DNA of 64,000 nucleotides from Thalassobacter stenotrophicus (GTDB lineage: Bacteria > Pseudomonadota > Alphaproteobacteria > Rhodobacterales > Rhodobacteraceae): positions 1-64,000 of the forward strand of contig NZ_CYRX01000025.1 of the NCBI RefSeq assembly GCF_001458315.1, read 5' to 3'. Each line of letters starts with the position of its first letter. The first letter of the stretch is position 1. Made by a program: the position numbers and the translations under genes. Positions 27,668 through 37,075 of the stretch are shown piece after piece. The notes under the pieces are model-generated. The model was given only the letters and a program-made list of their open reading frames with translations. It made no database searches and had not been told where the DNA came from.

Positions 27668-28318
27668 ATGGCAGAAATCGTGTTGGTGCGCCACGGTCAG
27701 GCGAATTCAGCGGCAAAAGATGAGCTGAGCTACGACAGGTTGTCGGACCTCGGTCATCAGCAGGCGCGCTGGTTGGGAGAGCATTTGTCCGCCACCAACG
27801 GGCATTTTGACAACGTTATTTGTGGCGACATGCGGCGGCATCGTGAAACGGCTGCGGGCATCGGGTTCGACAACCCCCAAGTCGATGCGCGCTGGAATGA
27901 GCTGAGCTATTTCGCCCTGTCCGAAGCCCTTGAACGGAAAACAGGCGCGCCCCATCCGGGCGACACGGGCGGGTTTATCACGCACGTGGATGAGGTGTTT
28001 TCGCATTGGAAGGCCGATGGGTTGGACGACGTGCCTGAAACCTACGCCAACTTTGATGCCCGCGTTACGGCCGCGTTAGAGGATGCTGCGCAATTGGGTG
28101 GGAGGAGCTTGGTGGTGACGTCCACCGGGGTGATCGCGATGGTGTTGCGCCATGTGCTAGACCTAAGCCACCATGGCCACATGAAGATGATCGTGCAGAC
28201 TGCAAATACATCGCTGCACCGGGTCGAGCGGTTACATGATACGTTTTATGTGGCCGAATACGGGGCGACGCCGCATTTGGATGCGCCAGAACGGCGCGCC
28301 GCGCGCACGCACTACTAA
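27668..28318 (+). CDS. Histidine phosphatase (phosphoglycerate-mutase-like)
   Basis: A 216-residue member of the histidine phosphatase superfamily. The phospho-accepting His is in VLVRHGQAN at residue 9, with a supporting Arg in CGDMRRHRETA and a second His region near VVTSTGVIAMVL. The mutase-specific residues are not evident, so a phosphatase on a small phosphorylated metabolite is more likely. Substrate unknown. The ATG at 27668 follows AGGA; the track upstream lies in the fdhF promoter region and lacks support. It is divergent from fdhF and 57 bases upstream of the saccharopine dehydrogenase. Confidence 0.8.
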   Translation: MAEIVLVRHGQANSAAKDELSYDRLSDLGHQQARWLGEHLSATNGHFDNVICGDMRRHRETAAGIGFDNPQVDARWNELSYFALSEALERKTGAPHPGDTGGFITHVDEVFSHWKADGLDDVPETYANFDARVTAALEDAAQLGGRSLVVTSTGVIAMVLRHVLDLSHHGHMKMIVQTANTSLHRVERLHDTFYVAEYGATPHLDAPERRAARTHY

Positions 28319-28375
28319 CGACGGCTGCAACGGATCGCCTTTGCAAAAGGCGGACGCCTTGGGGGAGGAGATCAC

Positions 28376-29440
28376 ATGGTACATTTATGGGTACGCGCCG
28401 AGAGCCGCGAACATGAACAACGCGTTGGCGTCACGCCAGAGGGCTGTGCAATCCTCATCGCGCGCGGTTTTCAGGTCACGGTTGAGCAAAGCCCAACCCG
28501 GATCATCGAGGCCGAAGCATACCGCGCCGCCGGGTGCGCCATCGCACCCGAGGGGGCTTGGACTGGGGCGCCCAAAGATGCGATTATTTTTGGCCTCAAG
28601 GAGTTGCCCGAGGATGGCACACCTCTGATCCATCGCCACATCATGTTTGGTCACGCCTACAAGGGACAGCCCGCAGGGCAGGTCTTGTTGCAGCGTTTTC
28701 GTACAGGTGGTGGGGCGCTCTATGACCTCGAATATTTGGTCGATGCCCAAGGCCGCAGGGTGGCGGCGTTCGGCTATTGGGCGGGATACGCAGGAGCGGC
28801 CGTGGCCTTGATGTGCTGGGTCGCGCAGCAGCGAGGTGCCCTGTGTGGGCCCGTGGATGCCTATGGGACCGCTGACGATATGCGCGCCGCATTGCGCGCG
28901 GATTTGGCGGACATCAACGCGGCCCCGCCCACCGCCCTAATCATCGGGGCCTTGGGGCGTGTGGGCGCAGGGGCCGCAGATTTGTGCGCCGCGATGGGCG
29001 TGGCCGTGACGAAATGGGATATGGATGAGACCGCCCATGGCGGCCCCTTCCCAGAGGTCTTGGCCCATAACATCTTTCTGAATTGCATCCTTGCACGGCC
29101 CGGCACCCCGGTCTTTGTGGCCAGTGACGCAGGTGCCGCGGCACGGCAATTGTCGGTCATCGGCGACATTGCCTGCGACCCGGACAGCGCGTTTTCCCCG
29201 ATCAAGGTTTATGACCGTGTCACCACGTGGGAAACACCGGCGCTGCGCGTCCACGATGCCCCGGCGTTGGATGTCACAGCTATTGATAACCTTCCCTCTA
29301 TGCTGCCGCTCGAATCCTCTGAGGATTTTGCCGCACAGCTTTTGCCGGTCCTGATGGGGTTGGATCAGCTGGATGTGGACATCTGGGGGCGGGCGGCACT
29401 AGCCTTTCGGGAGGCAATTGGGGGGCTGGGCGCGGAATGA
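28376..29440 (+). CDS. Saccharopine dehydrogenase (NAD+, L-lysine-forming type)
   Basis: A 354-residue protein of the fungal LYS1 type, which interconverts saccharopine and lysine plus 2-oxoglutarate. It has the alanine-dehydrogenase-like N-domain (ESREHEQRVGVTPEG, then FGLKELPEDGTPL, HIMFGHAYK) and a Rossmann segment (TALIIGALGRVGAGA at about 182-196). The C-terminal YDRVTTWETP is also typical. GGAGGAG precedes ATG 28376. The next gene, L-2-hydroxyglutarate oxidase, overlaps by ATGA. In bacteria without the fungal lysine pathway the likely direction is lysine breakdown to saccharopine, which is inference. Confidence 0.88.
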   Translation: MVHLWVRAESREHEQRVGVTPEGCAILIARGFQVTVEQSPTRIIEAEAYRAAGCAIAPEGAWTGAPKDAIIFGLKELPEDGTPLIHRHIMFGHAYKGQPAGQVLLQRFRTGGGALYDLEYLVDAQGRRVAAFGYWAGYAGAAVALMCWVAQQRGALCGPVDAYGTADDMRAALRADLADINAAPPTALIIGALGRVGAGAADLCAAMGVAVTKWDMDETAHGGPFPEVLAHNIFLNCILARPGTPVFVASDAGAAARQLSVIGDIACDPDSAFSPIKVYDRVTTWETPALRVHDAPALDVTAIDNLPSMLPLESSEDFAAQLLPVLMGLDQLDVDIWGRAALAFREAIGGLGAE

Positions 29441-30630
29441 GCCAGATGTACGATTATCTTGTGATTGGCGGGGGTATTGTTGGCGCCTCAACCGCGATGC
29501 AACTGGGGCAAACATACCCCGACGCGCGCATCGGCCTGATCGAGAAAGAGCCCGATTTGGCCGCACATCAGACGGGCCACAACAGCGGGGTCATTCACGC
29601 AGGCGTCTATTATGCGCCGGGCAGCATGAAGGCGCGGTTTTGCCGGGCGGGTGTGGATGCGACCCTCGCGTTTTCGCGCGCCCACAACATCCCGGTAGAG
29701 CAAAGCGGCAAGATGATTGTCGCCACTGAACACAGTGAGCTGGCTCGCATGGCCGACCTGCATGAGCGCGCCACGCAAAACGGGCTTCAGATCACGCGCC
29801 TCGGGGCCGAGGAATTGTCGGAGCGAGAGCCTAACGTGCGCGGGGTTGGGGCCTTGTTCGTGTCGGTCACGGGCATCGCGAACTACCCCGCGATCACGGT
29901 CGCGATGGGTCGGGAAATCACCGCACAGGGTGGCGATTTGCATCTTGGCCAAACCGTGCGCGCCATCGCAGAGCGGGCCGATAGCGTCACGGTTGAGACG
30001 GATATGGCCACGTATCAAACCCGGCAACTGGTCGTGTGCGGCGGGCTGCAAGCGGACCGTTTGGCACGCATGGCAGGCCTTGAGGCGGATTTCGCGATTG
30101 TGCCGTTTCGTGGGGAATATTTTCGGCTCGCGCCACGCCATGACGACATCGTTCGCAGCCTGATTTACCCGGTGCCCGATCCGTCGGTCCCCTTTTTGGG
30201 TGTGCACCTGACGCGAATGATCGGCGGTTACGTGACGGTCGGTCCGAACGCGGTGCTGGGGCTGTCGCGTGAAGGTTATGCCAAGACAGATGTGTCCTTG
30301 CGCGATATGGCCGAGATGGCGGGCTACGCGGGGTTCTGGCGTGTAATGGCCAAAAACCTAAGCCACGGCGTAGGAGAAATGCGCAATTCGCTCAGCCGAA
30401 AGCGGTACCTTAAACTGTGCCAGCGCTATGCTCCGGGGTTGGAGCTAGAAGATCTGCAACCCTATCCTGCGGGCATTCGGGCGCAAGCGGTCGCGCGCGA
30501 CGGTACGTTGGTGCATGACTTCTTGCTCAAGCGGACGGCGCGGATGCTGCATGTGTGCAACGCGCCGTCTCCCGCGGCCACATCCGCGTTACCGATTGGC
30601 GCGCATATCGTTGAAACGCTGGCGGGCTGA
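29437..30630 (+). CDS. lhgO: L-2-hydroxyglutarate oxidase
   Basis: FAD-dependent enzyme that oxidises L-2-hydroxyglutarate to 2-oxoglutarate, passing electrons to the quinone pool or oxygen. The protein has 397 residues. The dinucleotide-binding motif is VIGGGIVGAS at about 9-18. HQTGHNSGVIHAGVYY is the family's signature near residue 46, and GPNAVLGLSREGY and APSPAATSALPIG complete it. It is translationally coupled to the saccharopine dehydrogenase. LhgO is the last step of the glutarate branch of lysine breakdown, so the pairing is metabolically coherent, although csiD (glutarate hydroxylase) is absent here. Confidence 0.92.
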   Translation: MSQMYDYLVIGGGIVGASTAMQLGQTYPDARIGLIEKEPDLAAHQTGHNSGVIHAGVYYAPGSMKARFCRAGVDATLAFSRAHNIPVEQSGKMIVATEHSELARMADLHERATQNGLQITRLGAEELSEREPNVRGVGALFVSVTGIANYPAITVAMGREITAQGGDLHLGQTVRAIAERADSVTVETDMATYQTRQLVVCGGLQADRLARMAGLEADFAIVPFRGEYFRLAPRHDDIVRSLIYPVPDPSVPFLGVHLTRMIGGYVTVGPNAVLGLSREGYAKTDVSLRDMAEMAGYAGFWRVMAKNLSHGVGEMRNSLSRKRYLKLCQRYAPGLELEDLQPYPAGIRAQAVARDGTLVHDFLLKRTARMLHVCNAPSPAATSALPIGAHIVETLAG

Positions 30631-30672
30631 CAAACCCCAAGTCCCAATTTGATGACCGAAAAAGGATATTTC

Positions 30673-31134
30673 ATGAAGCTTTTCCCCTTGGCAGTAGCAT
30701 TTGCTCTGATGGCTTTTCCCGCGGCGTCGCAAGACAACCGGGCCCTCGCGCAGCAGTATGTTGAGCTGCCCACTGTGCAGAAAATGATGGACGATCTTTT
30801 CGCCCCCGAGGCTCTCGCAGGTGGTGTTTTGGCGCAATTGCCGCCCGGCATGCAGGTCAGCCAAGACCAAGCGACCCGGCTGGGTGAGACGATGGCCAAA
30901 TCAATGGCGAGCCTTCGTCCGCGTATGGTGGAGTTGATGATCACCGGGTCCGCCGCGACGTTTTCGGCCGCTGAGCTAGAGGCGCTGATCGCCTTTTATT
31001 AATCCGAACATGGCGCAGAGATCATGGCCAAGATGCCTGTTTTGATGCAGTCCACGATGCAGCAAATGGCCCCAAATATTCAGGCCCTCCAGATGGAGCT
31101 CGGCCCCCAGATTGAGGCGATCTTGCGCGAATAG
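30673..31134 (+). pseudogene. DUF2059-like secreted protein gene with an internal stop
   Basis: ATG 30673 follows AGGA and starts a Sec signal peptide ending near FPAASQ. The frame encodes 109 residues to a TAA at 31000-31002, immediately after the conserved FSAAELEALIAFY. The same frame stays open beyond that stop for 43 codons (SEHGAEIMAKMPVLMQ and so on) to a TAG at 31132-31134. The continuation is what a DUF2059 domain should have after that point. A single base change, for example from GAA or a similar codon, would explain the break. The N-terminal part may still be made. Function of DUF2059 proteins is unknown. Confidence 0.75.
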
Positions 31135-31138
31135 CCGC

Positions 31139-32737
31139 TTAGTTTACCTCTGATAGGATCAGGTCGGCGCATTTCTCACCGATCATGATCGCGGGCGCGT
31201 TTGTGTTGCCCGACACGATTTCCGGCATGATCGAGCAATCCGCCACGCGCAGCCCGTGGATACCGTGTACGCGCAAGGCCGCATCCACCACCGCCGTCTT
31301 GTCGGTGCCCATTTTGCAGGTGCCCGTCGGGTGATAGATCGACGCCGTGTTCGAGCGCGCCCAATCAAGCGTCGCGTCATAATCATCCATCGGCAGGTCG
31401 GCATTGGGCCGAAACTCTTGCGATATCTTCTCGGTCAGGGGGGCGTGGCGTGCGATCCGGCGGGCGATGTTGACGCCTTCAACCACGGTATCGCAGTCGG
31501 TCTTGGTGCTAAGGTAATTGGGGATGATTGCGGGATATGCGCGCGGATTGCGCGACTTGAGCCGAATCTCACCCTTCGATTCGGGGCGAAGCTGGCACAC
31601 CGACATCGTAAAGGCCGAAAACGGGTCCGCACCTTTGCCTGGGTTTTCGGCCGATAGGGGTTGGACGTGGAATTGGATGTCAGGTGTTTCAACCGTTTCG
31701 CGCGTTTTCAAAAAACCAGTCGCAAGGCTTGCGGCCATGGTCATTGGCCCCGTGCGGTTGGCCACATAGCGCAGCCCGATCTTGGCCTGCCCCCAAAGAG
31801 AGCGGACCTCGTCGTTCAGCGTCGGCTCGTTGCATTTGTAAACCAACCGCGCCTGTAGGTGGTCTTGCATGTTTTTGCCAACGCCGGGCAGGTCGGCCTG
31901 CACCTCAATCCCGTGCTCGGCCAGTTGGGCTGCCTCACCAATGCCCGACAGCATCAGCAGTTGCGGCGAATTGATCGCGCCGCCAGAGAGGATCACTTCG
32001 CGCGCAGCTTTGACATGATGCACGACACCGCCGCGATCCGTGTATTCGACCCCTGTGCAGCGGCCGTTCTCTAGCGTGACGCGGTCAACCTGCGCATGGG
32101 TGACGATTCGCAGGTTGGGCCGCTTGCGCGCCGGGTTCAGATAGGCCACCGCCGCCGAACATCGCCGCCCATTGCGCGCGGTCAGCTGGAAAAAGCCCAC
32201 GCCCTCTTGGCTTGCGCCGTTGTAATCGGGGTTGAACGGATACCCTGCGGCCTGCGCGGCCTTGACCCATGCGTCGGTAATCGGGCGCTCAATCCGCATG
32301 TTGGAGACGGACAGGGGACCATCGCTGCCGTGAAATTCATCTGCGCCGCGCTCATTGCTTTCGGCGCGTTTGAACAGTGGCAGGACATCATCCCATGACC
32401 AGCCTTTGTTGCCCATCTGGGCCCAGCGATCGTAGTCTTGCGCTTGGCCGCGCACGTACAAAAGCCCGTTCAAGGAGGACGATCCGCCTAGCACTTTGCC
32501 CCGTGGCCACTCGATTGAGCGGCCATTCAGACCCGGATCGGGTTCGGTTTTGTAGCACCAATCGACTGCCGGATTGTGGATTGTCTTGAAGTACCCAACG
32601 GGAATGTGAATCCACGGGTTCAAATCACGTCCACCGGCCTCTAGCAGAATCACGCGATTTTTTGGGTTTGCACTCAATCGGTTAGCGACAACACACCCAG
32701 CGGAGCCTGCGCCCACGACTACATAATCTGCTTCCAT
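31139..32737 (-). CDS. GMC-family FAD oxidoreductase (choline dehydrogenase-like)
   Basis: A 532-residue flavoprotein that oxidises an alcohol group. FAD-binding motif [15 protein letters not shown] is at about 7-21 and LLEAGG follows. GMC signatures are [18 protein letters not shown] (about 84-101) and [17 protein letters not shown] (about 250-266). The active-site His lies in [12 protein letters not shown]. Length and motifs match choline/alcohol dehydrogenases, but the substrate cannot be assigned. It is divergent from a TRAP transporter, so it probably acts on the imported compound or a product of it. It ends four bases after the broken DUF2059 gene. Confidence 0.9.
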   Translation of the reverse strand: MEADYVVVGAGSAGCVVANRLSANPKNRVILLEAGGRDLNPWIHIPVGYFKTIHNPAVDWCYKTEPDPGLNGRSIEWPRGKVLGGSSSLNGLLYVRGQAQDYDRWAQMGNKGWSWDDVLPLFKRAESNERGADEFHGSDGPLSVSNMRIERPITDAWVKAAQAAGYPFNPDYNGASQEGVGFFQLTARNGRRCSAAVAYLNPARKRPNLRIVTHAQVDRVTLENGRCTGVEYTDRGGVVHHVKAAREVILSGGAINSPQLLMLSGIGEAAQLAEHGIEVQADLPGVGKNMQDHLQARLVYKCNEPTLNDEVRSLWGQAKIGLRYVANRTGPMTMAASLATGFLKTRETVETPDIQFHVQPLSAENPGKGADPFSAFTMSVCQLRPESKGEIRLKSRNPRAYPAIIPNYLSTKTDCDTVVEGVNIARRIARHAPLTEKISQEFRPNADLPMDDYDATLDWARSNTASIYHPTGTCKMGTDKTAVVDAALRVHGIHGLRVADCSIMPEIVSGNTNAPAIMIGEKCADLILSEVN

Positions 32738-32825
32738 TGAGAACTTTCCCTCCTCAAAATCGCCTAAAAGTGCGACCTTCTGTCAAAAATCTCTATACAA
32801 ACCAAAAATCATATACTAGCCTTTT

Positions 32826-32844
32826 TTGAAACTATAAGTCTCAA
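32826..32844. promoter_or_regulatory. Candidate operator in the GMC/TRAP divergent region
   Basis: TTGAAAC (32826-32832), TATAA, GTCTCAA (32838-32844): a 19-bp dyad with one mismatch in seven, 25 bases upstream of the TRAP binding-protein start. An IclR regulator is encoded at the end of the same gene set, and IclR sites are short dyads of this sort. Binding is inference. Confidence 0.4.
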
Positions 32845-32868
32845 TAATGGGTCAAATGGGAGGACCAC

Positions 32869-34098
32869 ATGAAAGTAAGCGATAAACTCGCGCGCATGAC
32901 GCGTCGGGATCTGTTTAAGGTCGCGGGGAGCTACGGTATGAGCTCCACGCTGCTGGCGGCAGGGACCTTCGGTGGCGCAATGACGGTTGCTGAGCTGGCG
33001 AAAGCGGCTGAGTCGACCTACGAAAAGCGCTTCGCGAAAGAAGCTAAGCACGTGCTGAAGTTTGGCGCGGCTGGCTTTAACCAGCGCAACCTGCTCATCG
33101 AGCGGGCTGGTTGTCTTGAGTTCGCACGCGACCTCGAATCCCGCACGGATGGGGAGATCCGTGTTGAATTCATCGGCGACAACCAAATCTGTGGTCAGCT
33201 TTCTTGCGTTGAAAAAGCGCAGCAGGGCATCATCGACATCTACGCCGCCTCCACGCAGAACTCTGCTGGTGGTGCGCCTTATCTGAACGTTCTGGATTAC
33301 GCGTACATGTTCCGTAACCGCGCGGATCAGTACCACTTCCTCTACTCGCCAGAATCGCAGCGCATCCTGCGTGAGCCGTTTGAAAAGCGTCACGGGCTGA
33401 AATTCCTGTTCTCGCACGCGGAACTGCGCGGCATCCAGATGGGTCTGGCATGGGAAGATCGTCCCACGATCACCAAACTGGAAGAGATTTTTGGCACCAA
33501 AAACCGCGTGACGGGCACCCAGCTGGGTCGGATCGCGATGCAGGCGCTGAACCTCAACCCAGTGCCAATCGCGTGGGAAGAAACCCTCGATGGCCTCAAG
33601 CAGGGTCTGATCGATGGTGCTGAGACATGGGCATCCGCCGTGGCATACGCCAACATGGGTCCTGTTGTGTCTCAGTCGGTGAACCTGAACTTCTTCTGCG
33701 GTACCGAGCACACAGCCATGAACGCAGAATCGTTCGACGGTCTGTCCGGTGATCTGCAGGATGCGGTGATGGAATCGTCCTACCTTACGCAGGTTCATGT
33801 CCAAGCGGCCAACGAAGCCGCCCTCGTGAACACCGTGGGTCAGTCCGATCCGATGCTACCAAACACGATCTTTGCACAAAACAACGTGCGCAACGTGTTC
33901 CTGCCCGACAGCGAGATCAAAATGGCCGAGGAAATGTGCTCGCCCGAGTTCCAACCACAGCTCTGGGAGCAGTGGCGTGAGCGGATCAACGGCTGGGCCG
34001 GTGGTATCGATACATACCAGGACATCTACAACGAAGTCCGCACCAACACCCACACACTGGCCGAAAACGTCGAACCCCGCCGTTGGTGGAAAGCGTAA
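32869..34098 (+). CDS. TRAP transporter substrate-binding protein (DctP type)
   Basis: Periplasmic receptor of a sodium-driven TRAP uptake system, 409 residues. The N-terminus carries a Tat-like twin-arginine signal (MTRRDLFKVAGSYG) with a long hydrophobic stretch, so it may be exported folded. The DctP fold shows GAETWASAVAYANMGPVVSQ and a ligand-site Arg candidate in NRVTGTQLGRIAMQAL. The ligand is probably a carboxylate, as in nearly all TRAP systems; which one is unknown. GGGAGG precedes ATG 32869. Two terminator-like hairpins separate it from the membrane genes, which would give more receptor than permease. Confidence 0.92.
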   Translation: MKVSDKLARMTRRDLFKVAGSYGMSSTLLAAGTFGGAMTVAELAKAAESTYEKRFAKEAKHVLKFGAAGFNQRNLLIERAGCLEFARDLESRTDGEIRVEFIGDNQICGQLSCVEKAQQGIIDIYAASTQNSAGGAPYLNVLDYAYMFRNRADQYHFLYSPESQRILREPFEKRHGLKFLFSHAELRGIQMGLAWEDRPTITKLEEIFGTKNRVTGTQLGRIAMQALNLNPVPIAWEETLDGLKQGLIDGAETWASAVAYANMGPVVSQSVNLNFFCGTEHTAMNAESFDGLSGDLQDAVMESSYLTQVHVQAANEAALVNTVGQSDPMLPNTIFAQNNVRNVFLPDSEIKMAEEMCSPEFQPQLWEQWRERINGWAGGIDTYQDIYNEVRTNTHTLAENVEPRRWWKA

Positions 34099-34117
34099 TC
34101 GCCTAAATATGCCAAAG

Positions 34118-34154
34118 GGCCAATCCCCGTGTGTCGGGGGTTGGCCTTTTTTTT
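34118..34154 (+). terminator. Intrinsic terminator or attenuator after the TRAP receptor
   Basis: GGCCAATCCCCG (34118-34129) pairs with CGGGGGTTGGCC (34135-34146) through a TGTGT loop with one G-U pair, followed by eight T residues. It starts 19 bases after the receptor stop. Confidence 0.88.
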
Positions 34155-34189
34155 CGGTAAAACCATGATCCGGACAACCGGACGGGTTC

Positions 34190-34212
34190 GGCCCTGAAAA
34201 GGGGCCTTTTTT
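34190..34212 (+). terminator. Second terminator-like hairpin before the TRAP permease
   Basis: GGCCC (34190-34194) and GGGCC (34202-34206) with a short A-rich loop, then six T residues. It is a weaker copy of the terminator just upstream and lies 25 bases before the small permease start. Confidence 0.6.
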
Positions 34213-34237
34213 AGAGTTGGAATAGGAGGGACGACCC

Positions 34238-34906
34238 ATGGAAATGGTGTCGGATATGGGGACCATCATCTCGGCGATGATCTCCGGGGATGTCTGGGCG
34301 ATCAGGCAGGCGCTGCGGGCGGATGCCGCCTATGCGCTGGGCGCCATTACGGTGACCGTCGCGGGATATGGGATGATGATGCTCTACCGGGCAGTGCCCG
34401 TTATCGAGCGTCAGCTGGAACGCACGGTTATGGTGGGCAGCTACTTGGCGATTGCCTACATTATCTTTTCGGGCGTGATCGAGCGGTTTGTGTTTAACGA
34501 CCAAGAGCCTTGGTCCACGACGATCCCGCCGTTCCTGTTCATGATCATGGCGTGGTTTGGCGCGTCCTATAACGTGCGGCTGCGCACGCACCTCAGCTTT
34601 AACGAATTTCGCATGAACATGCCACGTGCCGCACAGTACATGTGCCTGTGGCTGGATGCGGTTTTGTGGTTCGTCTTTGCTGTCATCGTCTTTGTGACGA
34701 CGGCGCGGCAAACCGCACTTGTGGCCGATAACTTTGCCATCGTGATGGGGACCGACAATGTGATGCAGTGGTGGTTCCTAACGGCCGCACCTATCGCGTT
34801 TGTGCTTTTGGTCACCCGTGTCTTCCAAAACCTAAGCGACGATATCCGCGCGTGGCGCAACAATGAGCCGCTGATCAAACAAGCTGTTATCGGGGGGGAT
34901 ACGTAA
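34238..34906 (+). CDS. TRAP transporter small permease (DctQ type)
   Basis: A 222-residue inner-membrane protein with four hydrophobic segments (about 30-50, 65-85, 90-108 and 135-160, with another near 180-200) and the DctQ-type SYNVRLRTHLSFNEF loop between membrane segments. It partners with the large permease. GGAGGG precedes ATG 34238. Its stop overlaps the large-permease ATG by one base (TAATG), so the two are coupled. Confidence 0.9.
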   Translation: MEMVSDMGTIISAMISGDVWAIRQALRADAAYALGAITVTVAGYGMMMLYRAVPVIERQLERTVMVGSYLAIAYIIFSGVIERFVFNDQEPWSTTIPPFLFMIMAWFGASYNVRLRTHLSFNEFRMNMPRAAQYMCLWLDAVLWFVFAVIVFVTTARQTALVADNFAIVMGTDNVMQWWFLTAAPIAFVLLVTRVFQNLSDDIRAWRNNEPLIKQAVIGGDT

Positions 34907-36273
34907 TGGCTGAATGGACTGATGGAACCTGGGTCACGCTGATCTCATTGACGGTGACGTTCCTGTTTATGCTCGGCGTGCCGGTGTTGTTGGTGATCTC
35001 GTATTGGATCATTGGCTGCTCGTTCGTGCTGGGCCTGACGCTTGATAACATGGGCGCTGAGCTGTTGAACGTGTTCAACAAGGGCTTTGCGCTTCTGGCG
35101 ATGCCGCTGTTCATTTTGACGGGGGACCTGATTAACAAATCAGGCATCGCGCGCAGGCTGTCTGATTTTGCGTATTCCTGCCTTGGTTGGCTGCGGGGCG
35201 GTCTGGCGATGGCGGCGATTGGGGCCTGTGGTCTGTTCGCGGCGATCTCTGGGTCAAACTCTGCGACGACGGCGACGATCGGCTCGATGCTGCACCCCGA
35301 GATGGTCAAAGGTGGCTATGATGAGCGTTTCTCGGCCGCGACTGCTGCGGCAGGCGGCACGGTCGGGATCATCATCCCGCCCTCGATCATCTTCATCGTG
35401 TATGGCTTCTTGATGAACCTGCCCATCTCGGACCTGTTCGTGGCGGGCATCTTGCCCGGTGCGCTGATGGTCTTTGGCATGCAGTTCGCCTGCTGGCTGA
35501 TCTGCCGTGCAAACGGCTGGGGCTACCTGATCCCGATCCAACTGAACCGCATCTTGAAAACGGCGTTCGGAGCATGGCTTGGGTTCTTTGCTATTGGTCT
35601 GGTGCTTTGGGGCATCTACACCGGCAAATTCTCACCCACCGAGGCGGCGGGTGTGACAGTGGGCTTCTGCATCATCGCAGGCATCCTCAGCTATTATGCG
35701 ACTAAGTTCTTGCACGTGGACAACACGCAAGCGCTTGAGCAGAAGAGCTTTGCCTCCATGTTTGTGGTCGAAGGCTTCAATGTGGGTGACATCCCGTCCA
35801 TCGTGATCCGCTCGGCGCAGATCACCGGCATTCTGGCGCCGCTGATCGCGGTGTCGGTGGTGATGCAACAGATCCTGTCGCTGTTGGGCGCACAGGAGGT
35901 CATTGGCGGATTCCTCACGGCGATGGGCGGCTACTACGCGGTTCTGTTCACGGCGATGATCATTGTGTTCATCTCGGGCATGATCCTCGAGTCGCTGCCG
36001 GTCACGATTATCCTTGCCCCGATTTTGGCCCCGATTGCGGCCAGCGTGGGGGTCGATCCGATCCACTTTGCGGTGATTTTCTTGGTCGGTGCGTCGATTG
36101 GTTTCATCACACCTCCCTATGGTTTGAACCTATACGTCGCCTCCGGAGTGACCGGGGTGCAGTATTTCCGCATCTTGCGGTACATCTTTCCGTACCTTAT
36201 CGCTCTGATCTCGGTATGGATTTTCGTAGCACTGGTGCCGTCAACGGCTCTGTCGCTGCTGCCCAACAGGTAA
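34906..36273 (+). CDS. TRAP transporter large permease (DctM type)
   Basis: A 455-residue membrane protein with about 12 hydrophobic segments that catalyses sodium-coupled import. Typical stretches are GFALLAMPLFILTGDL (about 64-79), GACGLFAAISGSNSATTATIG and PPSIIFIVYG (about 155-165). The C-terminal GFITPPYGLNLYVASG is also typical. It follows the small permease with a one-base overlap and precedes the IclR regulator by 15 bases. The GSNSATTA and ITPPYGLNL loops are the two conserved re-entrant hairpins of the family. Confidence 0.93.
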   Translation: MAEWTDGTWVTLISLTVTFLFMLGVPVLLVISYWIIGCSFVLGLTLDNMGAELLNVFNKGFALLAMPLFILTGDLINKSGIARRLSDFAYSCLGWLRGGLAMAAIGACGLFAAISGSNSATTATIGSMLHPEMVKGGYDERFSAATAAAGGTVGIIIPPSIIFIVYGFLMNLPISDLFVAGILPGALMVFGMQFACWLICRANGWGYLIPIQLNRILKTAFGAWLGFFAIGLVLWGIYTGKFSPTEAAGVTVGFCIIAGILSYYATKFLHVDNTQALEQKSFASMFVVEGFNVGDIPSIVIRSAQITGILAPLIAVSVVMQQILSLLGAQEVIGGFLTAMGGYYAVLFTAMIIVFISGMILESLPVTIILAPILAPIAASVGVDPIHFAVIFLVGASIGFITPPYGLNLYVASGVTGVQYFRILRYIFPYLIALISVWIFVALVPSTALSLLPNR

Positions 36274-36288
36274 CTGGGACGCATAGGT

Positions 36289-37074
36289 ATGGCTGAGGAC
36301 ACCGCAAAATCGAATGCGGACGAACATATTCCCACTAACCTCCGGTTGCTTCGGCTGCTGGAGGAGGTGGCCAAAGCGGGCACGCCCGTGACGCCATCTA
36401 ATGTGAATGATACCCTCGGCCTGCCCAAGCCCACCCTGCACAGGCTGTTTCACACCGCCGAACAGGAGGGCTTTTTACAACGGGATCTCGACGGGCGGAG
36501 CTATAGCCCCGGCCGTCGTCTGCGCCACCTCGCGGTGGATACGCTCAGCTCGGAGAGGGTGCGCACCGTGCGCATTGCCGTTCTCCGTTCAATCGTCGAT
36601 GCCGTAGGTGAGACCTGTAACATCGCCATCGCCGACCGTGACGGAATGTACTACCTCGACCGGATCGAAAGCGCGTGGCCCCTTCGGATCGCTATGCCGG
36701 TGGGCACGATTGTGCCCTTCCACTGCACCGCATCGGGTAAACTATATCTGTCGTCGCTTCGGCCGGACTATCTGGATCGCTATCTGCGCAATGCACCGCT
36801 TGAGGCGCATACAGGCAACACCGTAACCGATCCGGCTGCGCTCAAGACGAGCATGGCGCAAATTCGGGCGAAAGGGTATTCGGTCGATGATGAGGAATAC
36901 ATGGAAGGCATGTGCGCCATCGCCGTGCCCATCAAAAGCGATCAGGGGCGGCTGCTATGTACCCTATCGATCCACGCTCCGACCCAGCGGCAGTCAGTGC
37001 ATGATCTGATGCACCACCTCGATCGGTTGATCGACGGCGCCGCAGAACTCGCGTCTGTTGTGTCCGAGGCTTAG
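36289..37074 (+). CDS. IclR-family transcriptional regulator
   Basis: A 261-residue regulator with an N-terminal winged helix (about 17-75: LRLLRLLEEVAKAG, NDTLGLPKPTLHRLFHTAE) and a C-terminal effector-binding domain (about 90-255: CNIAIADRDGMYYLDRIES, PFHCTASGKLYLS, CAIAVPIKSD). It is the last gene after the TRAP transporter, 15 bases downstream, and almost touches the opposing DUF4387 gene at 37076. It is the obvious candidate to control the TRAP, GMC and TctABC genes. Ligand unknown. Confidence 0.9.
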   Translation: MAEDTAKSNADEHIPTNLRLLRLLEEVAKAGTPVTPSNVNDTLGLPKPTLHRLFHTAEQEGFLQRDLDGRSYSPGRRLRHLAVDTLSSERVRTVRIAVLRSIVDAVGETCNIAIADRDGMYYLDRIESAWPLRIAMPVGTIVPFHCTASGKLYLSSLRPDYLDRYLRNAPLEAHTGNTVTDPAALKTSMAQIRAKGYSVDDEEYMEGMCAIAVPIKSDQGRLLCTLSIHAPTQRQSVHDLMHHLDRLIDGAAELASVVSEA

Positions 37075-37075
37075 G

